From the NCBI RefSeq assembly GCF_001418015.1, contig NZ_LIQG01000026.1, forward strand, positions 372,001 through 436,000: DNA of 64,000 nt. The letters run 5' to 3'. The first letter of the stretch is position 1; each line of letters opens with the position of its first letter. A program made the translations under genes and the position numbers. The DNA comes from Lacinutrix mariniflava. Lineage in GTDB: Bacteria; Bacteroidota; Bacteroidia; Flavobacteriales; Flavobacteriaceae. The notes under the pieces are model-generated. The model saw only the letters and a list, made by a program, of their open reading frames with translations. It ran no database searches and was not told the origin of the DNA. Below are positions 29,768 through 39,880 of the stretch, in pieces.

Positions 29768-31348
29768 TTATGATCTATATTTAGCTGATAGGTCTTTACA
29801 TACAGTTATAAGTGTATCTGTAACCTCGTCAGTTAATTTTCCTGCTTTTAATGTATCTAAAACACCTCTGTGCTTAGCATTTAAGAATTCAAGGTAATCT
29901 CTTTCAAATTCTTTAATTTTATTTACAGGAACGTCTTTTAATAAGTTTTTAGATCCAGCATAAATAATTGCTACTTGATCTTCTACAGTAAATGGATCGT
30001 TTTGACCTTGCTTTAAGATCTCTACGTTACGTTTACCTTTATTAATTACATTTAAAGTTACCGCATCTAAATCTGAACCAAACTTAGCGAAAGCTTCTAA
30101 CTCACGGTATTGTGCTTGATCTAATTTTAAAGTACCAGATACTTTTTTCATTGACTTAATCTGAGCGTTACCACCAACACGAGATACAGAAATACCTACG
30201 TTAATTGCCGGACGAACACCAGAGTTAAATAAATCTCCATCTAAGAAAATTTGTCCATCTGTAATTGAAATTACATTTGTTGGAATATATGCCGAAACAT
30301 CTCCTGCTTGTGTTTCAATAATTGGTAAAGCTGTAAGAGAACCACCACCTTTAACGATTGGCTTAAGCGAATCTGGTAAATCGTTCATTTCTTTAGCAAT
30401 AGCATCATTATTAATGATTTTTGCAGAACGTTCTAATAATCTTGAGTGTAAGTAAAATACATCTCCAGGATACGCTTCACGTCCCGGTGGACGTCTTAAT
30501 AATAAAGATACTTCACGGTATGCAACTGCTTGTTTAGATAAATCATCAAAAACAATTAAAGCTGGTCTACCAGTATCTCTAAAGTACTCTCCAATAGAAG
30601 CTCCTGTAAAAGGTGCATAAACTTGCATTGCAGCAGGATCTGATGCATTTGCAGCTACTATTGTTGTGTATGCTAAAGCTCCTTTTTCTTCTAAAGTTTT
30701 AGCAATAAGCGCTACTGTTGCGGCCTTTTGACCTACAGCAACATATATACAATATACAGGCTCACCTGCATCGTAAAATTCTTTTTGATTTAAGATAGCA
30801 TCAATACAAACTGCAGTTTTACCTGTTTGTCTGTCACCAATTACTAGCTCACGTTGTCCTCTACCAACTGGAATCATTGCATCAATAGCTTTAATTCCTG
30901 TTTGTAATGGCTCTGTTACTGGCTCTCTGTAAATAACACCAGGAGCTTTACGCTCTAGAGGCATCTCGTAAGTTGTTCCAGTAATAGGTCCTTTTCCATC
31001 GATAGGGTTTCCTAAAGTATCTACAACACGCCCAACAATACCTTCACCTACTTTAATAGATGCAATACGTTCTGTACGTTTTACTGTAGATCCTTCTCTA
31101 ACTCCTACTGATGTTCCTAAAAGTACAATACCAACATTATCTTCTTCAAGATTAAGTACAATACCTTCTAATCCACCATCAAATTCTACTAATTCTCCAT
31201 ATTGAGCGTTAGCTAATCCGTATGCACGTACGATACCATCACCTACAGTTAATACTGTTCCAACTTCGTCTAAAGAAGCGCTAGCTTCAAATCCTGCAAG
31301 TTGTTGTTTTAAGATTGCTGATACTTCAGCTGGTTTTACTTCTGCCAT
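29768..31348 (-). CDS. atpA: F1 ATP synthase alpha subunit
   Basis: Non-catalytic nucleotide-binding subunit of F1. Walker A GDRQTGKT (about residues 170-177), the [33 protein letters not shown] block and SISDGQ-like [26 protein letters not shown] are intact. Length 526 is typical for flavobacteria. It lies 29 bp downstream of atpH and is cotranscribed. Confidence 0.99.
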   Translation of the reverse strand: MAEVKPAEVSAILKQQLAGFEASASLDEVGTVLTVGDGIVRAYGLANAQYGELVEFDGGLEGIVLNLEEDNVGIVLLGTSVGVREGSTVKRTERIASIKVGEGIVGRVVDTLGNPIDGKGPITGTTYEMPLERKAPGVIYREPVTEPLQTGIKAIDAMIPVGRGQRELVIGDRQTGKTAVCIDAILNQKEFYDAGEPVYCIYVAVGQKAATVALIAKTLEEKGALAYTTIVAANASDPAAMQVYAPFTGASIGEYFRDTGRPALIVFDDLSKQAVAYREVSLLLRRPPGREAYPGDVFYLHSRLLERSAKIINNDAIAKEMNDLPDSLKPIVKGGGSLTALPIIETQAGDVSAYIPTNVISITDGQIFLDGDLFNSGVRPAINVGISVSRVGGNAQIKSMKKVSGTLKLDQAQYRELEAFAKFGSDLDAVTLNVINKGKRNVEILKQGQNDPFTVEDQVAIIYAGSKNLLKDVPVNKIKEFERDYLEFLNAKHRGVLDTLKAGKLTDEVTDTLITVCKDLSAKYRS

Positions 31349-31377
31349 CTTATTATATATTTAGATATAAAAATACC

Positions 31378-31908
31378 TTAGTTTAATGTAAATTCTCTTC
31401 TTAATTTATTTAGTTGATTTGTAATACTTGCATCGTACTGTAAATCTCCTACTCTTAATATGAAACCTCCTAAGATCGTTTCATCTATAACATTTTCAAC
31501 AGCTACTTCTTTTCCAGTAAGTTCTTTAACTTTAGCTAAAACTTTTACTCTTAAATCGTCTGTTAATGGTAATGCTGTTGTTACTGTTGCAACTTCAGTT
31601 CCATTTAATTGATCGAATAAAACAGTGTATTGCTTCGCTACTTCTGCAAGTATTGAAATTCTTTTATTCGTAATTAATGTATCTATTGCATTTACTGATA
31701 AAGGATTGATGCCTTTAAAAATTTCCAGTAAAGCAGATTTTTTAATTGTATCGTTAACTACAGGACTCTCAAGCACATCGCTTAAGTCTTTGCTTTGCGC
31801 GACAGTATTTACAATTAGCTTCATATCATTATTAACAACATCCGTTGTTTTTTGATCTTGTGCTAAACTTAAAACTGCTTTTGCATAACGTAATGCTGCT
31901 CTTCCCAT
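31378..31908 (-). CDS. atpH: F1 ATP synthase delta subunit
   Basis: Peripheral stalk protein linking the b subunit to the top of F1. The sequence shows the family N-terminus RAALRYAKAVLSLAQ and C-terminal ILGGFILRVGDLQYDASITNQLNKLRREF. Length 176 is normal. It follows atpF by 7 bp and precedes atpA by 29 bp. Confidence 0.97.
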   Translation of the reverse strand: MGRAALRYAKAVLSLAQDQKTTDVVNNDMKLIVNTVAQSKDLSDVLESPVVNDTIKKSALLEIFKGINPLSVNAIDTLITNKRISILAEVAKQYTVLFDQLNGTEVATVTTALPLTDDLRVKVLAKVKELTGKEVAVENVIDETILGGFILRVGDLQYDASITNQLNKLRREFTLN

Positions 31909-31915
31909 CTATTTA

Positions 31916-32407
31916 TTAGTTAAGTTTTGCTTCGCCTAATAAAGACTCTACTAATGCTAGTTGCTTGTCTTTGTTAGTTAATTCTTGACGTACTACTTTT
32001 TCTGCTATATCTACAGATAATCCAGCTACATGATTTTTTAATTCTGCCATTGCAGATTTCTTTTCGCTTTCGATAGCAGCTTGCGCTTGAGCAATCATTT
32101 TGTTTGCTTGCGTTTGCGCTTCTTCTTTAGCGTCGTCAATCATTTTGTTTTTAATCTCACGAGCATCCTTTAACATAGCTTCGCGCTCTGCACGTGCTTC
32201 TTTTAAAAGGTTTTCGTTATCTGCTTGTAAATTTTGCATTTCAATCTTTGCATTCTCAGCAGACTTTAATGCATTATTAATAGACTCTTCACGACTTTTA
32301 ACGGCTCCCAAAATTGGTTTCCAAGCAAACTTTTTCATTAAGAAAAAGAATACTACAAAGATTATAGTTGTCCAAAAAATTAAACTTTCTGGTGCAGTAA
32401 AGTTCAT
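31916..32407 (-). CDS. atpF: Fo ATP synthase b subunit
   Basis: Membrane anchor and stalk helix. One N-terminal membrane segment (about residues 8-26: LIFWTTIIFVVFFFLMKKF) is followed by a long charged helix (WKPILGAVKSREESINNALKSAE...) to the C-terminus KLN. Length 163 is typical. A single b-type gene is present, with no b' copy. It is preceded by the strong hairpin at 32444-32478 that separates it from atpE. Confidence 0.97.
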   Translation of the reverse strand: MNFTAPESLIFWTTIIFVVFFFLMKKFAWKPILGAVKSREESINNALKSAENAKIEMQNLQADNENLLKEARAEREAMLKDAREIKNKMIDDAKEEAQTQANKMIAQAQAAIESEKKSAMAELKNHVAGLSVDIAEKVVRQELTNKDKQLALVESLLGEAKLN

Positions 32408-32443
32408 ATCTATATTATTTTTTAAATTAATTCTTTAATTTTA

Positions 32444-32478
32444 AAATAGTTCCAGAACCAACCGTTCTGGAACTATTT
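32444..32478. repeat. Strong hairpin between atpE and atpF
   Basis: AAATAGTTCCAGAAC (32444-32458) pairs perfectly over 15 bp with GTTCTGGAACTATTT (32464-32478), with a 5-nt loop. It begins 16 bp after the atpE stop in the direction of transcription. Only a weak T-run follows, so it may act as an attenuator or an mRNA-stabilising end that raises atpE expression relative to the rest. Confidence 0.85.
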
Positions 32479-32494
32479 AATTTCTTCTCAAAAA

Positions 32495-32710
<216 letters not shown>

Positions 32711-32736
32711 TTAGTTAATAATTAAAAAACTCATAT

Positions 32737-33822
32737 TTAATGATGGTCGTGCTCTGCTACAGCTTGACCAATATATAATGCTGATAATAACGTAAAAACA
32801 TACGCTTGTAAAACAGCAACCAGCATCTCTAAAACACTCATAAACAAAACGAAAACACCTGAAACAGGAGAAATAAAAACACTTTTGAATATAAAAATAA
32901 GAGATACTAAACTTAATATAATAATATGACCGGCTGTTATGTTAGCAAACAAACGAATCATTAATGCGAAAGGCTTTGTTATTAGTCCTATAATTTCGAT
33001 AGGAATCATAATAGGATATAACGCTTTTGGTACTGGCGGAGCGAAAACATGCTTCCAGTAATCTTTATTACCATTGAAAGAAGTAATTAAAAATGTAATT
33101 GCTGACAATACAAATGTAAAAAAGATATTTCCTGTTAAGTTAGAACTAAATGGAAAAAAAGGAATTAATCCAAATATATTATTAATCCAAATAAAGAAAA
33201 AGATTGTTAATAAATACGGCATAAATTTAGCGTACTTTTTTTCTCCTATATTAGGAATAGCGATATCATCTCTTACAAACAATACTAATGGCTCTAAGAA
33301 ACCAGCTAATCCTTTTGGTGCTTTATCGTTTTTGCTATAAGATCTAGCTACCACATAAAACACAATAAATAATATTATTACAGAAAACAACATTGAGAAT
33401 ACCAATTTCGTAATTGAAAAATCTAAAGGTCTTGCTTCAAAATTAAAAGCACTTTTATCGTCTTCTGCTAAGTTCGCATAATCATCGGCATAATAAATAA
33501 CCTCATTATGACGCACAAATTTCTGCCCGTTAGTTTCAACTATATGCTCTCCAGTATTATCGTGATGAAATTTTTCTGAAGAAAAAACAGTTAAACCATT
33601 ATCTGTCCATAAAATTACCGGTAAGTAAAAAGAAATTGGGTGTCCATTCCAATCTGCAATATGAAATTCATGAGAATCACCAATGTGTCCATTAATTAAT
33701 TCACTTGCATTAAATTCTTTATCATCACCATGTTGACCACCATCAAATGCTAAAGCAAAGAATGGAAGCATAGCTATAATAAGCGTTGCGATTAATTTGA
33801 TAGGATTTTGTGCGATCGTCAT
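32737..33822 (-). CDS. atpB: Fo ATP synthase a subunit
   Basis: Stator channel subunit. The essential Arg is in LMIRLFANITAGHIIIL (about residues 280-296). At 361 residues it is longer than the E. coli protein because of the N-terminal signal-like segment and periplasmic domain (His-rich: DGGQHGDDKEFN, DSHEFHIADWNGHPISFYLP) that Bacteroidota a subunits carry. It is the first true atp gene; a -7 box TACCTTTG lies 41 bp upstream (reverse strand, 33863-33870). Confidence 0.97.
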   Translation of the reverse strand: MTIAQNPIKLIATLIIAMLPFFALAFDGGQHGDDKEFNASELINGHIGDSHEFHIADWNGHPISFYLPVILWTDNGLTVFSSEKFHHDNTGEHIVETNGQKFVRHNEVIYYADDYANLAEDDKSAFNFEARPLDFSITKLVFSMLFSVIILFIVFYVVARSYSKNDKAPKGLAGFLEPLVLFVRDDIAIPNIGEKKYAKFMPYLLTIFFFIWINNIFGLIPFFPFSSNLTGNIFFTFVLSAITFLITSFNGNKDYWKHVFAPPVPKALYPIMIPIEIIGLITKPFALMIRLFANITAGHIIILSLVSLIFIFKSVFISPVSGVFVLFMSVLEMLVAVLQAYVFTLLSALYIGQAVAEHDHH

Positions 33823-33862
33823 ACCTTTTATAATAAAAAATTATAGTTCTAAAAATTCCGTG

Positions 33863-33870
33863 CAAAGGTA
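33863..33870 (-). promoter_or_regulatory. -7 promoter box of the atpBEFHAG operon
   Basis: TACCTTTG on the minus strand, an exact consensus match in the 131-bp gap between the small membrane protein gene and atpB. Confidence 0.55.
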
Positions 33871-33953
33871 TGGTTTTTCTTTAGACTTTGTAACTATTCT
33901 TCTAAAAAAAAAATTAGAATGCAACTCGTTAATTGCTAAGGCTTAAATAGTAA

Positions 33954-34337
33954 TTATTTATTAAGAACTTTAACAACATATACTGTTTCTAACAATAGAA
34001 AAAGAAAGTAGGGAACAAAGAATGCTAAAACATCGTTTAAAGCATCTATTTCTTTATTTTGAATTAATGGCAATAAAAAGACTAAAGCAGCCATCATTTT
34101 TACCAAACCACATGCCATAAAAGCAAAACCAGTTTGATCTGAAAATGTTTTATTTACAAAAAGCACAGCCATGTAAACTAATAAAGTTGCAATAAAATGA
34201 AATAGATACACACTCCATGTGCTATAAAATAGCGCCAAGTCACTAACTAATTTAGTAACTACAAAGTATTGAAGTGCAAATAATATTAATGAAAAGGGTA
34301 TTAATATTGTTGAGAAGGTTATTAGTTTATTTTTCAT
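33954..34337 (-). CDS. Four-helix membrane protein of unknown function upstream of atpB
   Basis: 127 residues with four hydrophobic segments (about 8-27, 37-60, 69-93, 104-122). It sits exactly where many bacteria carry the accessory gene atpI, and overlaps the AtpZ-like gene by 11 bp, so the two are coupled. Flavobacterial genomes usually have a similar uncharacterised gene here. It may be an AtpI-type assembly factor for the c-ring, but the sequence shows no diagnostic motif and this is inference. Confidence 0.75.
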   Translation of the reverse strand: MKNKLITFSTILIPFSLILFALQYFVVTKLVSDLALFYSTWSVYLFHFIATLLVYMAVLFVNKTFSDQTGFAFMACGLVKMMAALVFLLPLIQNKEIDALNDVLAFFVPYFLFLLLETVYVVKVLNK

Positions 34338-34551
34338 TATTCATTGATGTCACTTTTTTTATAACTTGATACATTGAAAATAACACTCCTAATAAAGAAA
34401 ATATAACTGTGTAGAGGCTATAATTATTTGGGAATTTAGAGTCAAGCCATATCCCAAAAAGAGTAAGCAACCCAATAGTAGCAATCATTTGAAACGCTAT
34501 AGTGGTAAATTTTACGTAATTACTAAGCTGTTTTTTTGGTTTTTTGCTCAC
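34327..34551 (-). CDS. AtpZ/AtpI family protein
   Basis: A 74-residue protein with two membrane helices (about 14-33 and 44-62) and the family layout K-K-x-L-x-x-Y-x-K-F-T-x-x-A-F-Q-M...G-x-W-L-D-x-K-F. AtpZ/AtpI proteins help c-ring assembly or magnesium supply for the ATP synthase. The start codon is GTG (34551), 29 bp inside the bactofilin gene; no ATG is available until the first membrane helix. Overlaps on both sides indicate translational coupling. Confidence 0.85.
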   Translation of the reverse strand: MSKKPKKQLSNYVKFTTIAFQMIATIGLLTLFGIWLDSKFPNNYSLYTVIFSLLGVLFSMYQVIKKVTSMNNEK

Positions 34552-34924
34552 CTTTAATATCTTTTACTGTAGATTTCATAACGCACGATACGTTAAATGT
34601 TGCTCCAGGCTCTACGGCTAACTTTCCTGTTATCACTTCGCCTTCAATGTGCGCAGATGCTTTTAAAGTTAATGTTCCTGTAAGCTTTAATTTGCCCGTA
34701 AGTTTCCCTTCAAAATGCGCGTTACTGCTTTCTAAAGAGCCATGAATCTCTCCTGTTTTACCAACAACAACTTTTCCCGGTGTAATAACATCACCTTCTA
34801 TTATACCATCTATTCTAATATCGCCTTCGCTTGAAAACGTACCAACTATTTTGGTGCCGTTGGCAATTAAATTTTGAATTGAAGAATTTTCGTTTTGTTT
34901 GCCTTTTTTATTCTCAGAGAACAT
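34523..34924 (-). CDS. Bactofilin (polymer-forming cytoskeletal protein)
   Basis: 133 residues dominated by the bactofilin beta-helix (about 20-118): NGTKIVGTFSSEGDIRIDGIIEGDV ... GKTGEIHGSLESSNAHFEGKLTGKLKL. Bactofilins polymerise without nucleotide, form membrane-associated filaments and position wall enzymes. Short disordered charged tails flank the core as usual. It lies 27 bp after sprE and overlaps the AtpZ-like gene, so morphology, gliding and ATP synthase genes may share a transcript. Confidence 0.94.
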   Translation of the reverse strand: MFSENKKGKQNENSSIQNLIANGTKIVGTFSSEGDIRIDGIIEGDVITPGKVVVGKTGEIHGSLESSNAHFEGKLTGKLKLTGTLTLKASAHIEGEVITGKLAVEPGATFNVSCVMKSTVKDIKGEQKTKKTA

Positions 34925-34951
34925 TGCTATTAATTTTAAGGTTATGCAATA

Positions 34952-37501
34952 CTATTGGTTAGTAGTATAAGCTTGTAAATTTTTATGAATTTGAAGCGTT
35001 CTGTAATTGTTAGTTGAAATTCCGAAAAACGGACGCTCTATTTTAGATTTTAATTCCGAAGGAAATAAACTTACAAACTCTTTTGCTGTTTCTATACTTC
35101 TTAACCCATGGACTACAACAAATGTTTGGTCTTTACTATAAACATCTACAGACGTAGACATGTTATTGTATTTTGCAGTAGCTATTGTTTCGTCTAAAGT
35201 CTTCTTAAAAGTTTCAATTTCTGTTTTTGCTGCGCTTGAAAACGTGTAAACCACTTTACATCTTGTTGCACTAATATCATCTTCAAATTTAGAACTCTCT
35301 AAACCTTTTATAGAGGTATCTAAAATGGCTTGCGCTTGAATCCCTTCTTGTGTATTGGCGTAATTTACAGCAACCTCATTAATCGCTTTCTTATAAGCTT
35401 CAAAGCCATGCAACCTTCCTTTTGCAAAAGCTTTTAGTAATTCGAATTTTGGAACTATTTCGTCACCTTCAAAAGCTCCAATATATTTTACACATTTTGT
35501 AATAACTGCCTCGAACTCTTGTGCCTCGAACAGACTATAAGTGTCTTCATAAATACTTTCCGGACTACTATCATCCTTAGCCAATGCAACTTCTGGATTA
35601 CTTAATATTTTTGCGTAACGAGAGTCTGGATAATTAGAAATTATTTCATTTTTAAGAATATTCATTTCCGCAGTTCTACCTAAAGTTTCATACATTTTAA
35701 GCAAGTTATATTTTGCAGGCAAAATTAAACGTTCCTCTGGATTGTTATTTAACAAGTCTGTAAACTTAGATTTTGCTAAGTCGTACTCTTTAAATTTTTC
35801 CTTATATATTAACCCTAATTGGTAGTATGCAAAATTACGTTCTTTCGAAATGCTATCAATTGCTTTTTCTTCTGTAGGAATCTGCGCAATATAATAATCG
35901 ACATCTAACGTTTGATCTTCTACATTATTTGCTATATCGGTATTAGAGCTTGTTACAATTTGAGTCGCTCTAGAGCCGTCTGACCATCTCCAATTGTCTT
36001 GATTCTCTCTTTCTCCCCAAATACGTTGAAACTCATTTTTACCATAAGCAACTGTCTGGTCGTTATAAAAATAAAATGCCGATGCTCCCGGAGGACCACC
36101 TTTTGGTTTAAACGCACTACTTTGAGTTTGACCTACGTTAGTTTGAGCTAATACTTTTTTCTGCTCCTCTATAGCCAAACGCTCTGCTTCCACTTCTCTC
36201 TCCTCTCTTAGTTTAGCCACATAATCTTCGAAGAATCGCTGCCTAGCAGAATCTCCCATTTTCACTAAACGCATAATACTGTCGTTTACCTCAGCTAAAC
36301 CTTCATAATAAATAACATCGTCTAAATTTTCTCTTTTACGCTTGATTGTTCTAAATGGCTTACTATTTTCAACCATCTTTATCATCGTACTATCGTAATA
36401 AGCTCCTGCTACTTTGTAATTATTAACATCGAAACTCATATCTCCAAGAATCTCGTAGTTTCTTGCCATTAGAATATTATCTCGAGAATTTGTACGTATA
36501 GATTTGTTATAATAAGCGATTCCTATAGAATCTTGCTTCTGGTTTATATGATATTGTGCTACTTGGTGATAAATCTGATCTAAAAAAGGTCTATTTTCTC
36601 TATCTTCTTCAAGCTTTGTTAAATGCTCAATGAACTCTAGCTTATTTCCTTTTTCGTAATCGAAATTTTTAGCCTTTTCTACGTGAGCACTTATTAGATA
36701 TTTACGAGGGATTTTTCGATTTAAATCGATTACTTTATCAAAAGCAATATTTGCACTATCTTTATCCTGTAACGCATTGTATAACTGACCTTGAATAAAG
36801 AAATACCTTCCTTCTTCGAAACGTTTTTTAGTAGACTCTGCAGCAATTACAATTTGTGTTAATGCACTATCTAAATATTTTGTATTTATATACGCTTGAG
36901 CCATTGTAGACGCCGCATCTGCCAAATCTTGCCCTTCTAATTCCTCTTGCTCTAAGAGCGTTTTTATGTTTTTAATTGCTAACTCATCATTCTCCAAGCG
37001 CATATTGGTTTTCTCTCTCCAAATTCGTGCTTGATTAATATTACTACTTGCTGGATATTTATATAGAATGTAATTGAAAGCTTCTAAGGCTGGCACAAAA
37101 CGCTGATCGAAATAACGCGATTTCCCTAACAAAAGATAAGCTTCATCTATTTGGGGATTGTGTTCTTTACCTTGAATATTCATGCCATGTTTTTGTATGG
37201 CTTTTACGGCTTTCTCTTCTGCCGTAGTAAAGTTTTCGTTTTTAGATTGACCAGGCAATACAATTTCATCAAGAATTTGCATACGCTCTACTGGTAAAAT
37301 ATCCCAATAGTTATCTCTATAAGCTTCGTTTAAGGTTTCACGCCCTTTTTTTAAGGCTATAAAACCATTATATAATGTATTATATTCTGTAGTTACAGCA
37401 TGGTAATTTCGACTAATAAAACTGTTGTTCTTACGCGAACAACCTGTAATAATCAAGGTAGAAAGAGCTATAAATAGTATGGATTTTTTTACTGTTTTCA
37501 A
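34952..37501 (-). CDS. sprE: Gliding motility / type IX secretion lipoprotein SprE (PorW)
   Basis: An 849-residue TPR lipoprotein of the type IX secretion system, needed for export of adhesins and for gliding. It has a lipoprotein signal (ILFIALSTLIITGCSRKN, lipid Cys at about residue 21), followed by the family-specific FISRNYHAVTTEYNTLYNGFIALKKG and many TPR-like helices, with a central linker around residues 430-490. The only in-frame start is TTG (37501), since a TAA lies five codons upstream. No other secretion genes are nearby, in line with the scattered arrangement of this system. Confidence 0.9.
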   Translation of the reverse strand: MKTVKKSILFIALSTLIITGCSRKNNSFISRNYHAVTTEYNTLYNGFIALKKGRETLNEAYRDNYWDILPVERMQILDEIVLPGQSKNENFTTAEEKAVKAIQKHGMNIQGKEHNPQIDEAYLLLGKSRYFDQRFVPALEAFNYILYKYPASSNINQARIWREKTNMRLENDELAIKNIKTLLEQEELEGQDLADAASTMAQAYINTKYLDSALTQIVIAAESTKKRFEEGRYFFIQGQLYNALQDKDSANIAFDKVIDLNRKIPRKYLISAHVEKAKNFDYEKGNKLEFIEHLTKLEEDRENRPFLDQIYHQVAQYHINQKQDSIGIAYYNKSIRTNSRDNILMARNYEILGDMSFDVNNYKVAGAYYDSTMIKMVENSKPFRTIKRKRENLDDVIYYEGLAEVNDSIMRLVKMGDSARQRFFEDYVAKLREEREVEAERLAIEEQKKVLAQTNVGQTQSSAFKPKGGPPGASAFYFYNDQTVAYGKNEFQRIWGERENQDNWRWSDGSRATQIVTSSNTDIANNVEDQTLDVDYYIAQIPTEEKAIDSISKERNFAYYQLGLIYKEKFKEYDLAKSKFTDLLNNNPEERLILPAKYNLLKMYETLGRTAEMNILKNEIISNYPDSRYAKILSNPEVALAKDDSSPESIYEDTYSLFEAQEFEAVITKCVKYIGAFEGDEIVPKFELLKAFAKGRLHGFEAYKKAINEVAVNYANTQEGIQAQAILDTSIKGLESSKFEDDISATRCKVVYTFSSAAKTEIETFKKTLDETIATAKYNNMSTSVDVYSKDQTFVVVHGLRSIETAKEFVSLFPSELKSKIERPFFGISTNNYRTLQIHKNLQAYTTNQ

Positions 37502-37628
37502 CGGTATGGTATTTAGTCTAATTAAATAACTTTAAACTTACACGAATATTGTTAGCTATTAGATAAGCACGTAAAAATAAGCATCTTTTTTGAATTTACT
37601 AAATATTAGCAATAATCCAACAAGAAAA

Positions 37629-38336
37629 TTAAACCTCAGCCACACCAGAAAAATGCGCTTCCAACTCTTTTAAGGTTTCTGGATTAGTAGCTAAATCTTT
37701 TACTATTTCACCTTTTTCTAAAACCACAATACGTTCGCAAACGTCTGTAACATGCATTAAATCGTGACTTGACACCAAAACAGTTACACCTTTTGTTTGT
37801 GCTAAATCTTTAATAATACCTTTTAATCTTATTTGTGTTGTTGGATCTAAATTAGCAAAAGGTTCGTCTAATATTATTACTTCTGGATTTCCAATAAGTG
37901 CTGCAACAATACCTGCTTTCTTTTGATTTCCTTTACTTAAATCTCTTAAATACTTCTTTTTATTTAAAATTTCGTCGTGGAAAAAGTCTTCAAACTGAGC
38001 TAAAAGCGCATCTACATCTTCCTTATTTTGCCCTCTAAGTTCACCAATAAAGTAAAAATATTCTTCGGCAGTTAGGTATCCAATTAAAAAGCTTTCATCT
38101 ATAAAAGCCGAAGTAAATGGTTTCCAGTCTTCACTTTCATTAACTAAAACACCATTACTTTTAATAGCTCCAGTTGTAGGCTCAATAAGATCTAATAACA
38201 AACTAAAATAAGTTGTTTTACCTGCACCATTATTTCCTACTAAACCAAAGCTCTGGCCTTTTGGTATCTCTAAATTTTCTATATTTAAAACGGTTACTTC
38301 GTTGTATGTTTTTGTAAGGTTTGATGTTGTTATCAT
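37629..38336 (-). CDS. ABC transporter ATP-binding protein
   Basis: 235-residue ATPase of an exporter. Walker A GNNGAGKTT (about 35-43), signature LSKGNQKKAGI and Walker B VIILDEPFANLDP are intact; the switch His is in VSSHDL. It follows the DUF5687 membrane protein gene by 24 bp and works with it. It closes a module headed by a PadR regulator (41549). The substrate is unknown. Confidence 0.94.
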   Translation of the reverse strand: MITTSNLTKTYNEVTVLNIENLEIPKGQSFGLVGNNGAGKTTYFSLLLDLIEPTTGAIKSNGVLVNESEDWKPFTSAFIDESFLIGYLTAEEYFYFIGELRGQNKEDVDALLAQFEDFFHDEILNKKKYLRDLSKGNQKKAGIVAALIGNPEVIILDEPFANLDPTTQIRLKGIIKDLAQTKGVTVLVSSHDLMHVTDVCERIVVLEKGEIVKDLATNPETLKELEAHFSGVAEV

Positions 38337-38360
38337 GATTTTAATACGTTTAACTGTTGG

Positions 38361-39833
38361 TTAATTTTTTTCTGAAAAAGCTGCGATGGTTTTATATTTT
38401 CCTTTTTTGTAGACATTTACAATAAAATTGAAAATATACTTTCTAAATACAATGCCTAAAACACCACTTAAAGCAATGGTAATAAGCCCTGCATTGAAAC
38501 CAATAAGTTTGTATGGAATGTAGAATAAAATCATTGGTAAAAATATTTTAGGCAAACTTATTAGTAATTGAACAGGATTAAACCCATTAGTATTACTAAA
38601 TGCTTTTGCCTTAACATTAAGCTCTATTGGTACTCTATTAAGTGCTCCTCCAAATAATGTAATAAAGGAATTTAAACCAACATTAAATATTGCTCCGGCA
38701 GCAATCATAGCATAAATGTCCCAACCAAAATAAATGTAAGGAGTTGCTAATATAAAAGAGATAATTACCGCAAAAACCATAAGGTACCATTTAGACTCTA
38801 AATACTGTTGGTATGGTATATTCTGGCTCATTAGCATTTTATAATATTCACTATCCCAAGAAGGAACCAATTGTCCAAATGAAATTAAAAATCCACCGGT
38901 TATAAACATAGATGCAAAAGCCAAAAGTGCAGGTATTTCTTTATAGGTTTCTTGTGTGAAGAAAAACAAACCGTAGAATAAGAACATAAAAGACATCATC
39001 ATAACTTGTTTTGGCCTCGCATTTCTCCAAATTAGTTTAACATCGTTTTTTATAAAAGGTGCGACACTTCCAAAACGATTCATCCAAGACAAGTCTGTTG
39101 CATTTACTTGTTTTACCTTTTTAGAAACAGCATCGTCTAAATAAAATCCTTTTTTAATAAAATTAAATGTTGTTTTGTATAGCAACACTAAGATAGCTAT
39201 TGGTAAAAGTGCAATGTATGGATTGTTGTATAAAAAATTAAAAGCATTACCAATTGGTTCTGAAACCTTAAAGATGTTGTAATATTCTAATCCTACAAAT
39301 GCTACTAAAATGGTTAGGATACTATAAAAAACAGCATTGTTTTTATTTACTAAAAAATTAGTGAAATTTAAACATAATGTAATAGCTACAACCGAAACAA
39401 ACCAGCCTAAAACATTTAGCACTGCATAACCGTGAAATAGTAAAACAATACTAAACGGAATAAAAATAAAAAGTGGTAAAATATTAAAGAATGAAATACT
39501 TGTTTTGCCTAACAAATAATGAATAACAGTACTCCTTTTTATAGGAATTACCATTAATGGCTTTACATTCATTACTGGTAATTGTTGCATGAAATAGCGA
39601 AAGAGTAAATCGAATAGGAACCAAAATATAAGAAACTTGTTAATGGTTTCTATTGGGTCTACTTCTGGTATTGCTTTTTTAGCAATAAAAAAGACACCTC
39701 CTCCAAATAGTAAGGCCATTCCTCCAAAATAAAGAACTACAAATGCCATTAATATTTTAATAGCAAGACCTTTTTGAAAATAAGAAGCGCGACGAAACTG
39801 CTTCCATTCTAGGCTTATAAAATTTTTAAACAT
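38361..39833 (-). CDS. DUF5687 family membrane protein (ABC exporter permease)
   Basis: 490 residues with about 10-12 membrane helices, beginning FKNFISLEWKQFRRASYFQKGLAIKIL, a typical start of flavobacterial ABC-2-like permeases. A charged cytoplasmic loop lies around residues 225-270. The family is usually paired with an ATPase like the one directly downstream. It may export a lipid, peptide or toxic compound, but there is no direct evidence. Confidence 0.85.
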   Translation of the reverse strand: MFKNFISLEWKQFRRASYFQKGLAIKILMAFVVLYFGGMALLFGGGVFFIAKKAIPEVDPIETINKFLIFWFLFDLLFRYFMQQLPVMNVKPLMVIPIKRSTVIHYLLGKTSISFFNILPLFIFIPFSIVLLFHGYAVLNVLGWFVSVVAITLCLNFTNFLVNKNNAVFYSILTILVAFVGLEYYNIFKVSEPIGNAFNFLYNNPYIALLPIAILVLLYKTTFNFIKKGFYLDDAVSKKVKQVNATDLSWMNRFGSVAPFIKNDVKLIWRNARPKQVMMMSFMFLFYGLFFFTQETYKEIPALLAFASMFITGGFLISFGQLVPSWDSEYYKMLMSQNIPYQQYLESKWYLMVFAVIISFILATPYIYFGWDIYAMIAAGAIFNVGLNSFITLFGGALNRVPIELNVKAKAFSNTNGFNPVQLLISLPKIFLPMILFYIPYKLIGFNAGLITIALSGVLGIVFRKYIFNFIVNVYKKGKYKTIAAFSEKN

Positions 39834-39880
39834 AGTTTGTGGTTTGGTTTAATAGATAAGTATTAAAAGTATAGAAATTG

